This document shows, piece by piece, positions 24,107 through 31,971 of a stretch of 64,000 nucleotides of DNA (positions are counted from its first letter, which is position 1; the number at the start of each line of letters is the position of its first letter). Origin of the DNA: Bradyrhizobium huanghuaihaiense. Lineage in GTDB: Bacteria > Pseudomonadota > Alphaproteobacteria > Rhizobiales > Xanthobacteraceae. The position numbers and the translations under genes were made by a program. The notes below the pieces were generated by a model. The model did not search any database, was not told the DNA's origin, and was given only the letters and a program-made list of their open reading frames with translations. The stretch is from contig NZ_VLLA01000008.1 in assembly GCF_007830635.1 (NCBI RefSeq), forward strand, positions 124,001 through 188,000, read 5' to 3'.

Positions 24107-24350
24107 TTCCGCGGAAGGGCCGGTGCACCCAAGCGACGGATCCGACGGCGGTCCGGGCTATGGCGATCGCGGCTAAGGTTCGGCCGCAGCCAACCCGACA
24201 GCGCCCCCTTTTCCTCGCTGAGCTCCTGATCATCCGGGCGATCTCCTTCGGATGGAAGGGCTTGCGCACAATCCGGCTGCTGGGAACGAGGCGTAATGGG
24301 CCGGGCGAAAAGCCCGTCGCGTAGATGACCGGCAGTTCCGGATCCTGCTC
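24045..24350 (-). pseudogene. Relic of a response-regulator receiver domain
   Basis: On the minus strand, one frame around 24200-24345 reads PELPVIYATGFSPGPLRLVP then SSRIVRKPFHPKEIARMI, the second half of a CheY-like receiver including the conserved Thr and Lys. No first half with the phospho-acceptor Asp is found, and the downstream residues are not family-like. It overlaps the 3' end of the 23831 gene on the other strand. Confidence 0.55.
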
Positions 24351-24484
24351 CTGGTCCGATCCTGCGATGGCGCGCTCGGTCGACGACTATTACGACGGCA
24401 TAGCAGCTCCGTGCGCTGCACCGCCAGAAGCTCCACGGCCAAGCGGCCGCAAAGAAGCCTGCGCCAAACGGGGGCTATGAGTCC

Positions 24485-24904
24485 TCACCCGAGCGGGCGT
24501 GCTTGCCTGAAATGGAAACCGTTGGGCGCGAACCTCCGGGCCAAACTGAGCACTTCACCCTCGCATGTTTCCAGCGCGATCTTCTGTGCGAGCATAATGT
24601 CACCGATCGGCAGAGCGCCGATGGGCATGAAACACAATCCCACCTTTCGGTGACCTGTCTCGGCGAGTTCGCACACGTTAACCGAGGCCCCGGCGTGGAT
24701 CCTGTAACGCATTCCGCTGTCGCTCCCGATCACCTCGAAATAGCCCTTCCTCACGAACTGCTCCCGCTGCGCCGGCGACAGCCATTCCCGCAAGAGCCGC
24801 AGCGACCGGCCCTCCGCCGTGCCCTCGGCGCCGTGCCTGATGAAGAGCGTTCTCACCGCCTTCATTCGGGAGCGGCCGCCCCGCGAAGGTTGAAAGCCGA
24901 ACAT
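24485..24904 (-). CDS. Hypothetical protein of rhizobial type (139 aa)
   Basis: The central part, LLREWLSPAQREQFVRKGYF then EVIGSDSGMRYRIHAG, and the C-terminal GDIMLAQKIALETCEGEVLSL are characteristic of a protein I have seen widely in Bradyrhizobium-type genomes, without a known function. It is mixed alpha/beta, cytoplasmic, with no metal motif. GGGGCA precedes the ATG at 24904; a second ATG at 24865 lacks any ribosome-binding site. Likely followed by or grouped with the 24915 gene upstream (10-base gap). Confidence 0.7.
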   Translation of the reverse strand: MFGFQPSRGGRSRMKAVRTLFIRHGAEGTAEGRSLRLLREWLSPAQREQFVRKGYFEVIGSDSGMRYRIHAGASVNVCELAETGHRKVGLCFMPIGALPIGDIMLAQKIALETCEGEVLSLARRFAPNGFHFRQARPLG

Positions 24905-24914
24905 GACTGCCCCG

Positions 24915-25136
24915 CTACCCGCCGACCAATCTGGGGAAGAAGACAGTTTCCTTCGCGGTCGGGTCGAACGATCTGATCTGCGAAACCTGACCTGGGCCCG
25001 TGCGGACCGCCGCGGTGAAGCCGTTATTGGTGAGTTCGTAGAACCGCTGTTCCGCTCTTGCCAGTTCTGGTGCGTTATCCGCGTTGAAATAATGTCGGCT
25101 GTCGCCGCTACGGTCCATAACGATCTGAATTGCCAC
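24915..25136 (-). CDS. Small hypothetical protein (73 aa), GTG start
   Basis: Starts at GTG 25136, which has GAGGAGG seven bases upstream; the longer ATG frame to 25175 has no such site. The product reads VAIQIVMDRSGDSRHYFNAD, then a helix (APELARAEQRFYELTNNGFT) and the C-terminus AKETVFFPRLVGG. It is a compact alpha/beta protein of a type common in rhizobial genomes, function unknown. Co-directional with 24485-24904. Confidence 0.7.
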   Translation of the reverse strand: MAIQIVMDRSGDSRHYFNADNAPELARAEQRFYELTNNGFTAAVRTGPGQVSQIRSFDPTAKETVFFPRLVGG

Positions 25137-25309
25137 GATCGTCCTCCTCGGATTGCTGGTGACCAAGGACCTCAATCGAGTATCCGACCGATGTCACAGA
25201 ATATCAATGGGCAAAGCGATCGCGGGTCACCCGTGTCAAGGCACGCAACGCCTCGTCCCGTCCAAAAATGCCGCTCAGGCGGCGGAGGAGATGCTAATGC
25301 CGATGAAGG

Positions 25310-25590
25310 TAGCGTCGCTATGGCGGTGCAGGACTCCGCGGAGGTCCTGATCAGTGACCAGTTTTGGCAGCTCCTTCAGCCCGAGGTAGATCTCATCGCG
25401 CTCCTCGCAACTCTGGCTCGATGTAGCGCAGGCCGAGAGCACGGTAGACCTTCCTCGGCGCCAATCACGCTGAGGCTCTTGTGCAGATGTCTTGATCGAA
25501 CCGCATGCCGCGAGCGGGCGAACTCGCTTGAGGTGGGCCGGACCGGGCGCGCACAGCAGCGTGGCCTCAGGTGCCCTAAATCAGCGTCGC
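25310..25590 (-). pseudogene. polX: Relic of a second polX gene
   Basis: About 280 bases align with the palm/PHP junction of the intact polX at 16010: pieces equivalent to IYRALSLPFIDPEL, LPKLVTDQDLRG and GILHCHTDAS can be read (here YRALGLRYIEPEL-like, LPKLVTDQDLRG, VLHRHSDA) but in different frames with stops between. Both the 5' and 3' ends of the gene are gone. It lies next to the surviving ligD copy, mirroring the ligD relic next to the surviving polX. Confidence 0.75.
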
Positions 25591-25632
25591 TTTTGATAGG
25601 CAGGCGTCATTCCAACCGGATAGTCCGGGACG

Positions 25633-25657
25633 GAAAAAGACCGCCCGAAGGCGGTCT
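25633..25657 (-). terminator. Rho-independent terminator
   Basis: GACCGCC-cttcgggcggtc type stem (7 bp, four-base loop) followed on the minus strand by TTTTT; downstream of ligD. Confidence 0.7.
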
Positions 25658-26048
25658 CTTCAGTTAACCACCGGGCCAAAATAGATCGGGATCAAACTTC
25701 TCCGCCCGGAGCGGTTACAGCTAACCACCTTCCAACGAGCGCCGCCTGACAAATATGGTTGCAGTTCTGAAATGGAACAGAGCGCGTCTTAGCAGGCACT
25801 GTCGCGTGTCCGCGCTCTATTCACAGTCGATCGAGCCGGATGATTCCCGCATAACGACGAGAACACGCGCGATTTCATGACGTTCTTTGCGCATGGCGTT
25901 TCCCGCAAAAACCGAACCTGAACGCGAACTCTACCGAAGCCGGATTGCGCGGGAGCACCGGCTGATGATCTCACAGGCGGCGGCTTCTCGGACCGGTTCG
26001 GGGCGTAACGTGGCATCCGGCTACACCGGCGCCGCGGCCAGGCATCCA
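25658..26048. other. No gene recognised
   Basis: Region between the ligD 3' end and its terminator. Open frames are extensions of antisense or shifted ligD frames. Confidence 0.45.
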
Positions 26049-26929
26049 TCACAGGTCTTCCCGCAGCCCCTTGAAGAACGGGTGCCGGATCTTCCCTTCC
26101 GCAGACTTCGCCCGGTACTCGACCTCGGCGAGCAGCTTCGGCTCGACCCAGATGCCCTTGTGGGCGATCCGTTTCGCGTAGGGCTGGGTCTTCCGGATCA
26201 AGGGCTTCAACCGCTTCTGGAGGTCGGCTGCGGAGACCTTGTCGAAGCCGTGGTCGACCTTTCCGGCGTAGATCAGGTCGTTGCCCTTGCGCCGACCGAG
26301 GTAGATGCCATCCCACTTGCCCTCGTCGAGCGCGAAGCCGGCGATCGTCAGCGTCTCGCGCTGCGCGCATGTCTTCTTCACCCAGTTGTTGCCGCGGCCG
26401 CTGGCGTAAACGCTGTCGCGGACCTTCGAGACCACGCCCTCGAGGCCCACCTTGCAGGCGTGCGCGAACATTTCGCGGCCTTCGATCTCGAAGCTTTCGC
26501 TGAACTGGATCTCGGTGCCCACCATGATCTTCTTGAGCTCGGTCTTGCGCTGGAAGAGAGGCAGCTTCCGGAGGTCGCGGCCGTTCAGGTAAAGGAGATC
26601 GAAGGCGACCAGGACGATGCTGGTCGATCTGCCTTTCAGTTCGTTCTGAAGGACCGAGAAGTCCGTTGTGCCGTCCGCGGCGCACTACTTCGCCGTCCAT
26701 GATCGCCGACCCCGCCTTGATGTGCCGGGGCGTCGTCTGCGACCTTCTTGAAGCGGTTGGTCCAGTCGTGGCCGCGGCGGGTGAAGATCTTCACGGCTTT
26801 GTTCGCCAGATGGACCTGGACGCGGTAGCCATCGAACTTGATTTCATGAATCCATCGCGCTCCGGACGGCACCCTCTCGATCGGCGATGCCAAGGCCGGT
26901 TCTACGAAGCCGGGGAACGGCGCCTTCAC
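26049..26929 (-). pseudogene. ligD: LigD-type ATP-dependent DNA ligase with two frameshifts
   Basis: The ligase domain that seals double-strand breaks with Ku in bacterial NHEJ, here the ~293-residue stand-alone form. The first frame (26929 to ~26735) has the adenylation motif EIKFDGYR with catalytic Lys and ends VADDA. A second frame carries the MDGEV motif (~26700). The third (~26690 to 26049) has LVAFDLLYLNGRDLRKLPLF, GLEGVVSKVRDSVYASGR, WVKKTC and the C-terminal OB-fold to HPFFKGLREDL. Every domain motif is present, but two single-base changes near 26735 and 26690 break the frame. If these are not sequencing errors, the main NHEJ ligase of this region is lost. Confidence 0.85.
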
Positions 26930-27023
26930 GCCGATCGCCGCCGGTTACGCCGCTGAAACGCCACGCAACGAACTCCAACGCAACAACTCGCTGACTCAAG
27001 TCGGGACGGCAGGATTCGTTTCC

Positions 27024-27048
27024 GGAACCCGCGAATCCTTGCTGCGTT
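27024..27048 (+). promoter_or_regulatory. Predicted sigma-EcfG promoter
   Basis: Exact GGAAC-N16-CGTT, 35 bases before the DUF3606 gene start. Confidence 0.7.
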
Positions 27049-27082
27049 GGAATCGCCATCTAGTTCGCAAGAGGAGGAGCCG

Positions 27083-27268
27083 ATGGCGGCAGCGAAGAAG
27101 AAGACCGCGCGTGGACGCAAGCAGGACCGGGCACGCGTCGCCAAGGAACAGGACTACGAAGTCGGCTACGAAGCGAAGAGGACCGGCCGCTCGGCATCGG
27201 CCGTGAAAAAGGCAGTCAAGAAGGTCGGCAACAGCCGCAAGCGCGTCGAGAAGCGTCTCGGCCGCTAG
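27083..27268 (+). CDS. DUF3606-type small basic protein (61 aa)
   Basis: A lysine-rich N-terminus (MAAAKKKTARGRKQDRARVA) followed by the DUF3606 pattern EQDYEVGYEAKRTGRSASAV and a basic C-terminal helix. Small basic proteins of this kind may bind nucleic acid; unproven. GAGGAGGAG precedes the ATG at 27083, preferred over the in-frame ATG 27047. The exact EcfG-type promoter suggests general-stress induction, in keeping with the DNA-repair neighbours. Confidence 0.8.
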   Translation: MAAAKKKTARGRKQDRARVAKEQDYEVGYEAKRTGRSASAVKKAVKKVGNSRKRVEKRLGR

Positions 27269-27273
27269 GCCCC

Positions 27274-28170
27274 TCAAATCCTGCCGGAGAACCGCGTGAA
27301 AGCGGTCAGCCTCTGCACGGTTGGCTCGACGTCCTGCATGTAGATCTGGGTGCGCAGGAAGGCAATCTCGTCTTCGAGAGCGGTCTCGTCGACGTCAATG
27401 AACCAGGACTTAGGACGCCCGTCGCTGCCGTCATTCCAACGATAGCCGCGCCGCTTCAGCGAGTCCTTGAGCTCGAACGCGGTCTGCTCCGCCCAGACCC
27501 GCATCGTCGCCTTGCGGGCGGTCTCTAGCAAGAGCGCCAGCGCCGGCAATCCGGTCGTCGGCAGTTCGAAAGCGAGTACCTCCAGCAGTGCGTGGCAATC
27601 GTCGACCGCCCTATGCGCCTGGTGGAAGAAGCCGGCACCGTTCAGCAGATAGCCGAGTTGCGCTCCCACGAAGCCGTGTTTTCGCCAGTCGATCTCGCTC
27701 ATGCTGCAGCCCCAGGCCTTGTGCTCGAACAGGGGCCAGTAGCGTTCGGCGAACTTTCGGTCAAAGCCGCTGTTGTGCGCGATGACGATGACGGCGTTTT
27801 CCGCGAAGGCGGTGATGGCCGCGTCGTCGAACCTGTGGCCGGCCACCATCTCGTCGGTGATGCCCGTGAGTGCCGTCACCTCCGCGGAAATCGGCGCACT
27901 CGGCTCGTTGAAGGCGGAGAAGGTGTCGCGGACACCGACGATCCGGCCGTCCGGCGTATAGTCGAACTTGACCATCCCGAGCTCGATGAGCTCGTCCTTG
28001 GCATGCTCGAGGCCGGTCGTCTCGGTGTCGAGCAGAATGCCGGTCCTGACTTCCTGCCCGAACGCCGGCGGGGACACGGGCCGCGGCACCAAGCGCCGCA
28101 GCACCCGGTAGTCGGCCGACCGGCTCAAGGCCTCGGCCATGGCCGCCAGATCGGTCGGGTCGTGGAGCAT
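27274..28170 (-). CDS. DnaQ-like 3'-5' exonuclease (DEDDh family)
   Basis: 298 residues. The exonuclease motifs are complete: Exo I ILLDTETTGLEHAKDELIEL (Asp, Glu), Exo II in IVIAHNSGFDRKFAERYWPL (Asp) and Exo III HQAHRAVDDCHALLEVL (His, Asp). A C-terminal ~90-residue region (RVWAEQTAFELKDSLKRRGY, RPKSWFIDVDETALEDEIAF) is found in a subset of rhizobial exonucleases. Start: ATG 28170 begins the homologous part; the frame runs upstream into the ku1 promoter region without homology. Divergent from ku1, so it probably trims ends in the same repair context. Confidence 0.88.
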   Translation of the reverse strand: MLHDPTDLAAMAEALSRSADYRVLRRLVPRPVSPPAFGQEVRTGILLDTETTGLEHAKDELIELGMVKFDYTPDGRIVGVRDTFSAFNEPSAPISAEVTALTGITDEMVAGHRFDDAAITAFAENAVIVIAHNSGFDRKFAERYWPLFEHKAWGCSMSEIDWRKHGFVGAQLGYLLNGAGFFHQAHRAVDDCHALLEVLAFELPTTGLPALALLLETARKATMRVWAEQTAFELKDSLKRRGYRWNDGSDGRPKSWFIDVDETALEDEIAFLRTQIYMQDVEPTVQRLTAFTRFSGRI

Positions 28171-28239
28171 CGGTTCTCGAGGATTTGCTTGTCCGGAGAC
28201 CGGTTTGGCACAAGAAAGGCCCACTCGGTACCGCAAAAT

Positions 28240-28262
28240 CGAGCGATTCACGGCGTTTTCGG
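28240..28262. repeat. Repeated box CGAGCGATTCACGG, copy 1
   Basis: CGAGCGATTCACGG then CGTTTTCGG; the same box recurs at 29894-29917 with one extra base. It sits in the divergent exonuclease/ku1 region and could be a regulator site. Confidence 0.4.
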
Positions 28263-28389
28263 CCGGTATCGTTCTGATCAAGGCGGCGGCCGTCCGTCGA
28301 TGGGTGGCCCGCCGTTTCTCCATATGCCATGTCGGAACCCCAGCCGGCCGTTCGCTGAATCCGAGCCGCCCTATCGGAGTTCTGCGTAC

Positions 28390-28439
28390 ATGGCCCCTCG
28401 CGCCAACTGGAAAGTTGGCCCCTCGCGCCAACTGGAAAG
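28390..28439 (+). repeat. 25-bp tandem duplication covering the ku1 start codon
   Basis: Two adjacent 25-base units begin ATGGCCCCTCGCG (28390) and TTGGCCCCTCGCG (28415) and both end AACTGGAAAG. The second unit is in the Ku frame, the first is not (25 is not a multiple of 3). Confidence 0.85.
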
Positions 28440-29344
28440 GCTTCCTGAGACTGTCGCTCGTCACCTGCCCGGTGGCGCTCTATCCGGCCACCTCAGAGTC
28501 CGAGAAGATCTCCTTCAATCAGCTCAACCGGCAGACCGGCGATCGCGTCAAGTACCTGAAGGTGGACGCCGACACGGGCGACGAGGTGCCGAACGAAGAC
28601 ATCGTCAAGGGCTATGAATTGGAGAAGGGCCAGTACATCGAGGTCTCGAAAGAGGAGCTCGACGAAATCGCACTGGAGTCGACGCGGACGATTGAAATCG
28701 ACGAGTTCGTCGACAGGACCGATATTGACCCCCGCTATCTGATCCGCCCCTACTACCTGCGTCCGGACGGCAAGGTCGGCCATGACGCCTTCGCGGTGAT
28801 CCGCGAGACCATCCGCGAGATGGACAAGGTCGCGATCGGGCGGGTGGTGTTGACCAACCGCGAACACATCATCCCGCTCGAACCGATGGACAAGGGTCTT
28901 GTCGGCACCCTGCTGCGCTACCCCTACGAGGTCCGCAGCGAGCAGGAATACTTCGACGAGATCCAGGACGTGAAGGTCACCAAGGACATGCTCGATCTCG
29001 CCAGGCACATCGTGAACCAGAAGGCAGGGCGGTTCGAGCCCGAGAAGTTCGAGGACCACTACGAGACCGCGCTGATCGACCTCATCAACCAGAAGCGCGC
29101 CGGCAAGCCGATCACCCCGAAGTCCAAGCCGGCGGCGACCAATGTCGTCGATCCGATGGACGCGCTGCGCAAGAGCGTGGGCGGCGCTGCGGCCGAGACG
29201 GCGGCGGAGAAGAAGCCCGCCAAGAAGCCGAAGAAGGCTTCGGCCGGTCAGAAGGAAATGCTGATGCCGATCGCCGGGAAGAAGCCGGCGAAAGAGGCCG
29301 CCGCCAAAAAGCCCGTCGCCGGGGCGCGGCGGAAGTCGGGTTAG
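28415..29344 (+). CDS. ku: Ku protein, copy 1, TTG start
   Basis: Bacterial Ku homodimer that binds broken DNA ends and recruits LigD. The ring domain is complete (WKGFLRLSLVTCPVALYPAT, then KISFNQLNRQTG, IEIDEFVDRTDIDPRYLIRP, VVLTNREHIIPLEPMDKGLV) and ends in a Lys/Ala-rich DNA-binding tail. The only start with family homology is TTG 28415, created when a 25-bp duplication pushed the original ATG (28390) out of frame; that ATG now opens an overlapping 75-codon frame that should compete for ribosomes. About 85% identical by eye to copy 2 at 35393. Confidence 0.9.
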   Translation: MAPRANWKGFLRLSLVTCPVALYPATSESEKISFNQLNRQTGDRVKYLKVDADTGDEVPNEDIVKGYELEKGQYIEVSKEELDEIALESTRTIEIDEFVDRTDIDPRYLIRPYYLRPDGKVGHDAFAVIRETIREMDKVAIGRVVLTNREHIIPLEPMDKGLVGTLLRYPYEVRSEQEYFDEIQDVKVTKDMLDLARHIVNQKAGRFEPEKFEDHYETALIDLINQKRAGKPITPKSKPAATNVVDPMDALRKSVGGAAAETAAEKKPAKKPKKASAGQKEMLMPIAGKKPAKEAAAKKPVAGARRKSG

Positions 29345-29395
29345 GCGAGCCCCTGAGGCAGGGCGATCATGACGCTGATGACGATGCAGATCAGA

Positions 29396-29420
29396 GGAAC
29401 GCTCCCTGCAACGGGGCGTT
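29396..29420 (+). promoter_or_regulatory. Predicted sigma-EcfG promoter
   Basis: Exact GGAAC-N16-CGTT, 54 bases before the ATG at 29474. Confidence 0.7.
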
Positions 29421-29473
29421 TGCGGACATGGTACGCGCAACCCGCGCTTCCGAACGGCTAAGAGGAGGCCATC

Positions 29474-29770
29474 ATGAGGTTCATCGCGAGCGCACTTTTG
29501 TTCGCACTGGCGCTTTCCGCACCGGCCGCACTTGCCCAAACCACGAAACCGGACGTCTCCGCCGCGCCGAGCGCGCAAAACTCGGGCGCCGGCATCGCCG
29601 GTCAGCCTGGCAACAAGAATGGTCCGGCGGCAAAGCCGGGCGAGACGGTCGGCTCCAGCTCTACGCTTAACCAGCAGAATCCGACGATCCAGCAGCAGGA
29701 CACGTCCAACATCAAGGGCCTGCCCGGAAACAAGAGCGGTCCGCCGGCCAAGAACCCGGAGCAGCAGTGA
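29474..29770 (+). CDS. Small exported Asn/Gln/Pro-rich protein
   Basis: 98 residues: signal peptide (MRFIASALLFALALSAPAAL, cleavage after ALAQ) and a disordered mature part with a repeated motif, AGQPGNKNGPAAKPGE and GLPGNKSGPPAKNPE. The twofold (G-x-PGNK-x-GPxAK) repeat is clear. No enzymatic motif; probably a periplasmic or surface stress protein. AGAGGAGG stands five to ten bases before the ATG. EcfG-type promoter upstream. Confidence 0.8.
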   Translation: MRFIASALLFALALSAPAALAQTTKPDVSAAPSAQNSGAGIAGQPGNKNGPAAKPGETVGSSSTLNQQNPTIQQQDTSNIKGLPGNKSGPPAKNPEQQ

Positions 29771-30073
29771 CGTTGTCGCTGGCGATCGAGAGGCGTTGCC
29801 CGGGGAACGTTGCCTGGCTGGTCGGGACCAGCCGAGCAAACGGAATTACGTCAGTTCACCCCGAGCCCACACCGCAATCCGAATAGCCCAAACCGAGCGA
29901 TTCACGGGGGTTTTCGGTCATTGCGGATTCAATTGCGGGCGCCCTGCGTCGGTCAGTGCAGCGGCAGCGCCCGTAAACGAGCAAGCCCGTCTGGTGGCGG
30001 GCGCTTCAACATATCTGACTCCCAAGACCTGAAAAGGCAGCTATGCTCGGGTTTTCACGTCTGGGGGCAGCTC
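29771..30073. other. No gene; second CGAGCGATTCACGG box
   Basis: A copy of the box seen at 28240 lies at 29894-29917, upstream of the 30074 gene. No gene recognised. Confidence 0.45.
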
Positions 30074-30274
30074 ATGTTCGATACCGCCACCACCGCGCTT
30101 TTGCGCCCGGTCCTCGATGAAGTCTGCGAGAGCGTTTCGCACCGCGAGATCGGGGCGCGCACGCACGTCGCTTCGAAGATCTTGGAGGCCGCTACCAAGG
30201 GCGAAATCTCGCCCGAAACTCTCCGACTGGTCGGTCGCGAAGCACTCTCCCGCCCGCCCACGATGTGGCGCTGA
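30074..30274 (+). CDS. Small helical hypothetical protein (66 aa)
   Basis: MFDTATTALLRPVLDEVCES opens the protein, followed by HREIGARTHVASKILEAATK and GEISPETLRLVGREALSRPP. I recognise this all-helical small protein from rhizobial genomes but know no function. The frame is open upstream, but homology-like sequence begins here; the ATG is preceded by GGGGGCAG. Followed after 38 bases by the winged-helix-like gene at 30313. Confidence 0.7.
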   Translation: MFDTATTALLRPVLDEVCESVSHREIGARTHVASKILEAATKGEISPETLRLVGREALSRPPTMWR

Positions 30275-30312
30275 TCCAGCGAGGGGGCCGACGGTGAAAC
30301 TTCCAGATCACG

Positions 30313-30699
30313 GTGCTGAAGATTCTGGTGAGTTATCCGGGCGGCTTCGCCGTGATGGCTGACCTCAAGCGCGACATGGCGATCCTGGCGACCAGCGGCC
30401 GGGATTGGGCGGAGCGCACGAAGCGACTCGCCTCGCGCATGCCGGACCTCGACATCTTCTCGCAAGGCTTGGTCGAGCGCGAAAGCGGCGGTTGGAAGAT
30501 CACCGAGAAGGGGCGGGCGGTGCTGGAATTCCTGGAGGCCCGCCCCGGGACAGACCAGATATTGCAGGCGCCCCTGACCGAGACTGTTGCTGCGCCGGTG
30601 CCTGCGCTGCGGCAACCGGCCGAGCGGGCGAAACGGCGGCGCAAACGTCGCGAGCGGCGTCGAGAAGCTCGCGAACGATCACGGGCCAACGCATCTTGA
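30313..30699 (+). CDS. Winged-helix-like small protein with basic tail
   Basis: Residues 1-75 resemble a winged-helix fold: ILVSYPGGFAVMADLKRDMA, then WAERTKRLASRMPDLDIFSQ, GLVER and GGWKITEKGRAVLEFLEA, where the last part is a typical wing. A C-terminal Arg-rich tail (AKRRRKRRERRREARERSR) suggests nucleic-acid contact. The first start in frame is GTG 30313; a stop lies just upstream, and a nearby GTG (30294) would be out of frame, hinting at a small 5' deletion. ATG 30355 is an alternative. A truncated copy is at 18368. Confidence 0.7.
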   Translation: MLKILVSYPGGFAVMADLKRDMAILATSGRDWAERTKRLASRMPDLDIFSQGLVERESGGWKITEKGRAVLEFLEARPGTDQILQAPLTETVAAPVPALRQPAERAKRRRKRRERRREARERSRANAS

Positions 30700-30718
30700 G
30701 CCGGACGACTTCGCGAGT

Positions 30719-31423
30719 TCAACTCTCGTTATGGCTACCGCGGCTCCCAGCCTGAACAAGAGAAACGAAGCGGACCTCCTCTATCCTTTCCTCGATGAAA
30801 CGACCATCCGGCCCGCGTGTCAGCTTTGTCAGCCACTGCACACCGTCCGGATCGCCGAGCGGGATGAGCAGTCGTCCCGACGGAGCCAGTTGAGCCTTGA
30901 GAGCCGCGGGCGTCTGCGCGGTGGCGGCCGAGACCAGGATCACGTCGAGCTCGCCGCCTTCCGACCATCCTGCGGTTCCGTCGCCATGACGCAGATCCAC
31001 GTTGCGACAGCCGAGATGCCGGAGGCGCGATCGGGCGCGCTGCACCAATGCCTCGTGACGCTCGACCGCGCAAACCTCCCGCCCCAGCTTGGCGGCGAGT
31101 GCCGCCAGATAACCCGATCCCGCGCCGATCTCCAGAACCCGCTCCGATTTGGCGATCGCGGCAGCCTCGAGCATCTTGGCGACGATGTAGGGCTGAGAAA
31201 TGGTCTGCCCTTTCGGGATCGGTACCGCGCAGTCTTCTTATGCGGCTTCCGCGAACCGCCGATCGAGGAAAATCTCGCGGGGGACCTGCCGGATCGCCAG
31301 CAGGACTCGCCTGCTGCGAATGCCGCGGCCGGCGATCTGCACGTCGACCATCGCGTCGCGGAGGAAGCGGGACCGCTTGGACCGTTTGCTCTCCTTGACC
31401 GCGCGCACGACCTCTCCATGCAT
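30719..31423 (-). pseudogene. pcm: Protein-L-isoaspartate O-methyltransferase interrupted by TAA
   Basis: PIMT repairs isoaspartyl residues in aged proteins using SAM. The frame is continuous from ATG 31423: RFLRDAMVDVQIAGRGIRSR, then REIFLDRRFAEAA, a TAA at 31238-31240 where a Tyr codon (TAT) is expected, then EDCAVPIPKGQTISQPYIVA, the SAM-binding VLEIGAGSGYLAALAAKLG and the C-terminal strands. A single T-to-A change explains the stop. As read, only 61 residues would be made; re-initiation at ATG 31174 would give an N-truncated protein with the SAM motif but without the substrate loop. Confidence 0.85.
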
Positions 31424-31615
31424 GAACGACTTCGCTCCAGCAGATGAGAAACTCGGAGGCCAGCGACTTGCTCCTACACGCGGGGGGCGGCTCGCGCCGA
31501 CGAGGCCGGCTGCCCACGAGCAAAATCGCGGAGCTGCCGTCAGGAACATGCCCGCAGCGGAACGACAGCCTCCGGATCGAATTGATTTCGCGGAAACCGA
31601 GCCCGGAGAACGCTC

Positions 31616-31843
31616 ATGAAATGGATCTTCACGGCGGCATGCGTGGCCGCAATGGCGCTGGCATCGGCCGACGGCGCGGACGCGAAGGGCTGCATCAAGG
31701 GCGCCATCGTCGGGGGCGTCGCGGGCCACATGGCGGGGCACGGCAAGCTCGGCGCTGCCGCCGGCTGCGTGATCGGCCATCATGAGGCGAACAAGAAGAA
31801 CCCGAACGATTCGAATGCTCAGGCGCCATCGGGCCGGAAGTGA
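31616..31843 (+). CDS. Small exported glycine-zipper protein (75 aa)
   Basis: Signal peptide MKWIFTAACVAAMALASADG; the mature part contains a glycine-zipper-like segment (KGAIVGGVAGHMAGHGKLGA then AAGCVIGHHEANKK), a pattern of small outer-membrane or periplasmic proteins. Two cysteines (GCIKG and GCVIG) could pair. The C-terminus is polar. CCGGAG lies about eight bases before the ATG. Function unknown. Confidence 0.75.
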   Translation: MKWIFTAACVAAMALASADGADAKGCIKGAIVGGVAGHMAGHGKLGAAAGCVIGHHEANKKNPNDSNAQAPSGRK

Positions 31844-31971
31844 CCTTCCGAAGCGGCGCTCAGTTCGTCGCGACGCCGCCTTGCGCCCGAAGCCGATCGG
31901 ACCGGCGGCACCCTGATGATCGAACCCGAGACGCCGCTCGTCGGGTCTTCGTGATTCATGGAGGAGACGGG

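Noticed and set aside
25789..26700. 303-codon minus-strand frame in the ligD region
   Set aside because: Only its first codons (MDGEV) belong to ligD; the rest is the wrong frame after the second indel.
28330..28360. LexA/SOS box upstream of ku1
   Set aside because: The alphaproteobacterial SOS box is a direct repeat GTTC-N7-GTTC; here the blocks are inverted with an 11-base gap.
28493..29839. 448-codon antisense frame over ku1
   Set aside because: It is the shadow of the Ku coding frame; the same kind of frame lies over ku2 (35258-36994). The translation is rich in Leu, Val, Asp and Arg without any family motif.
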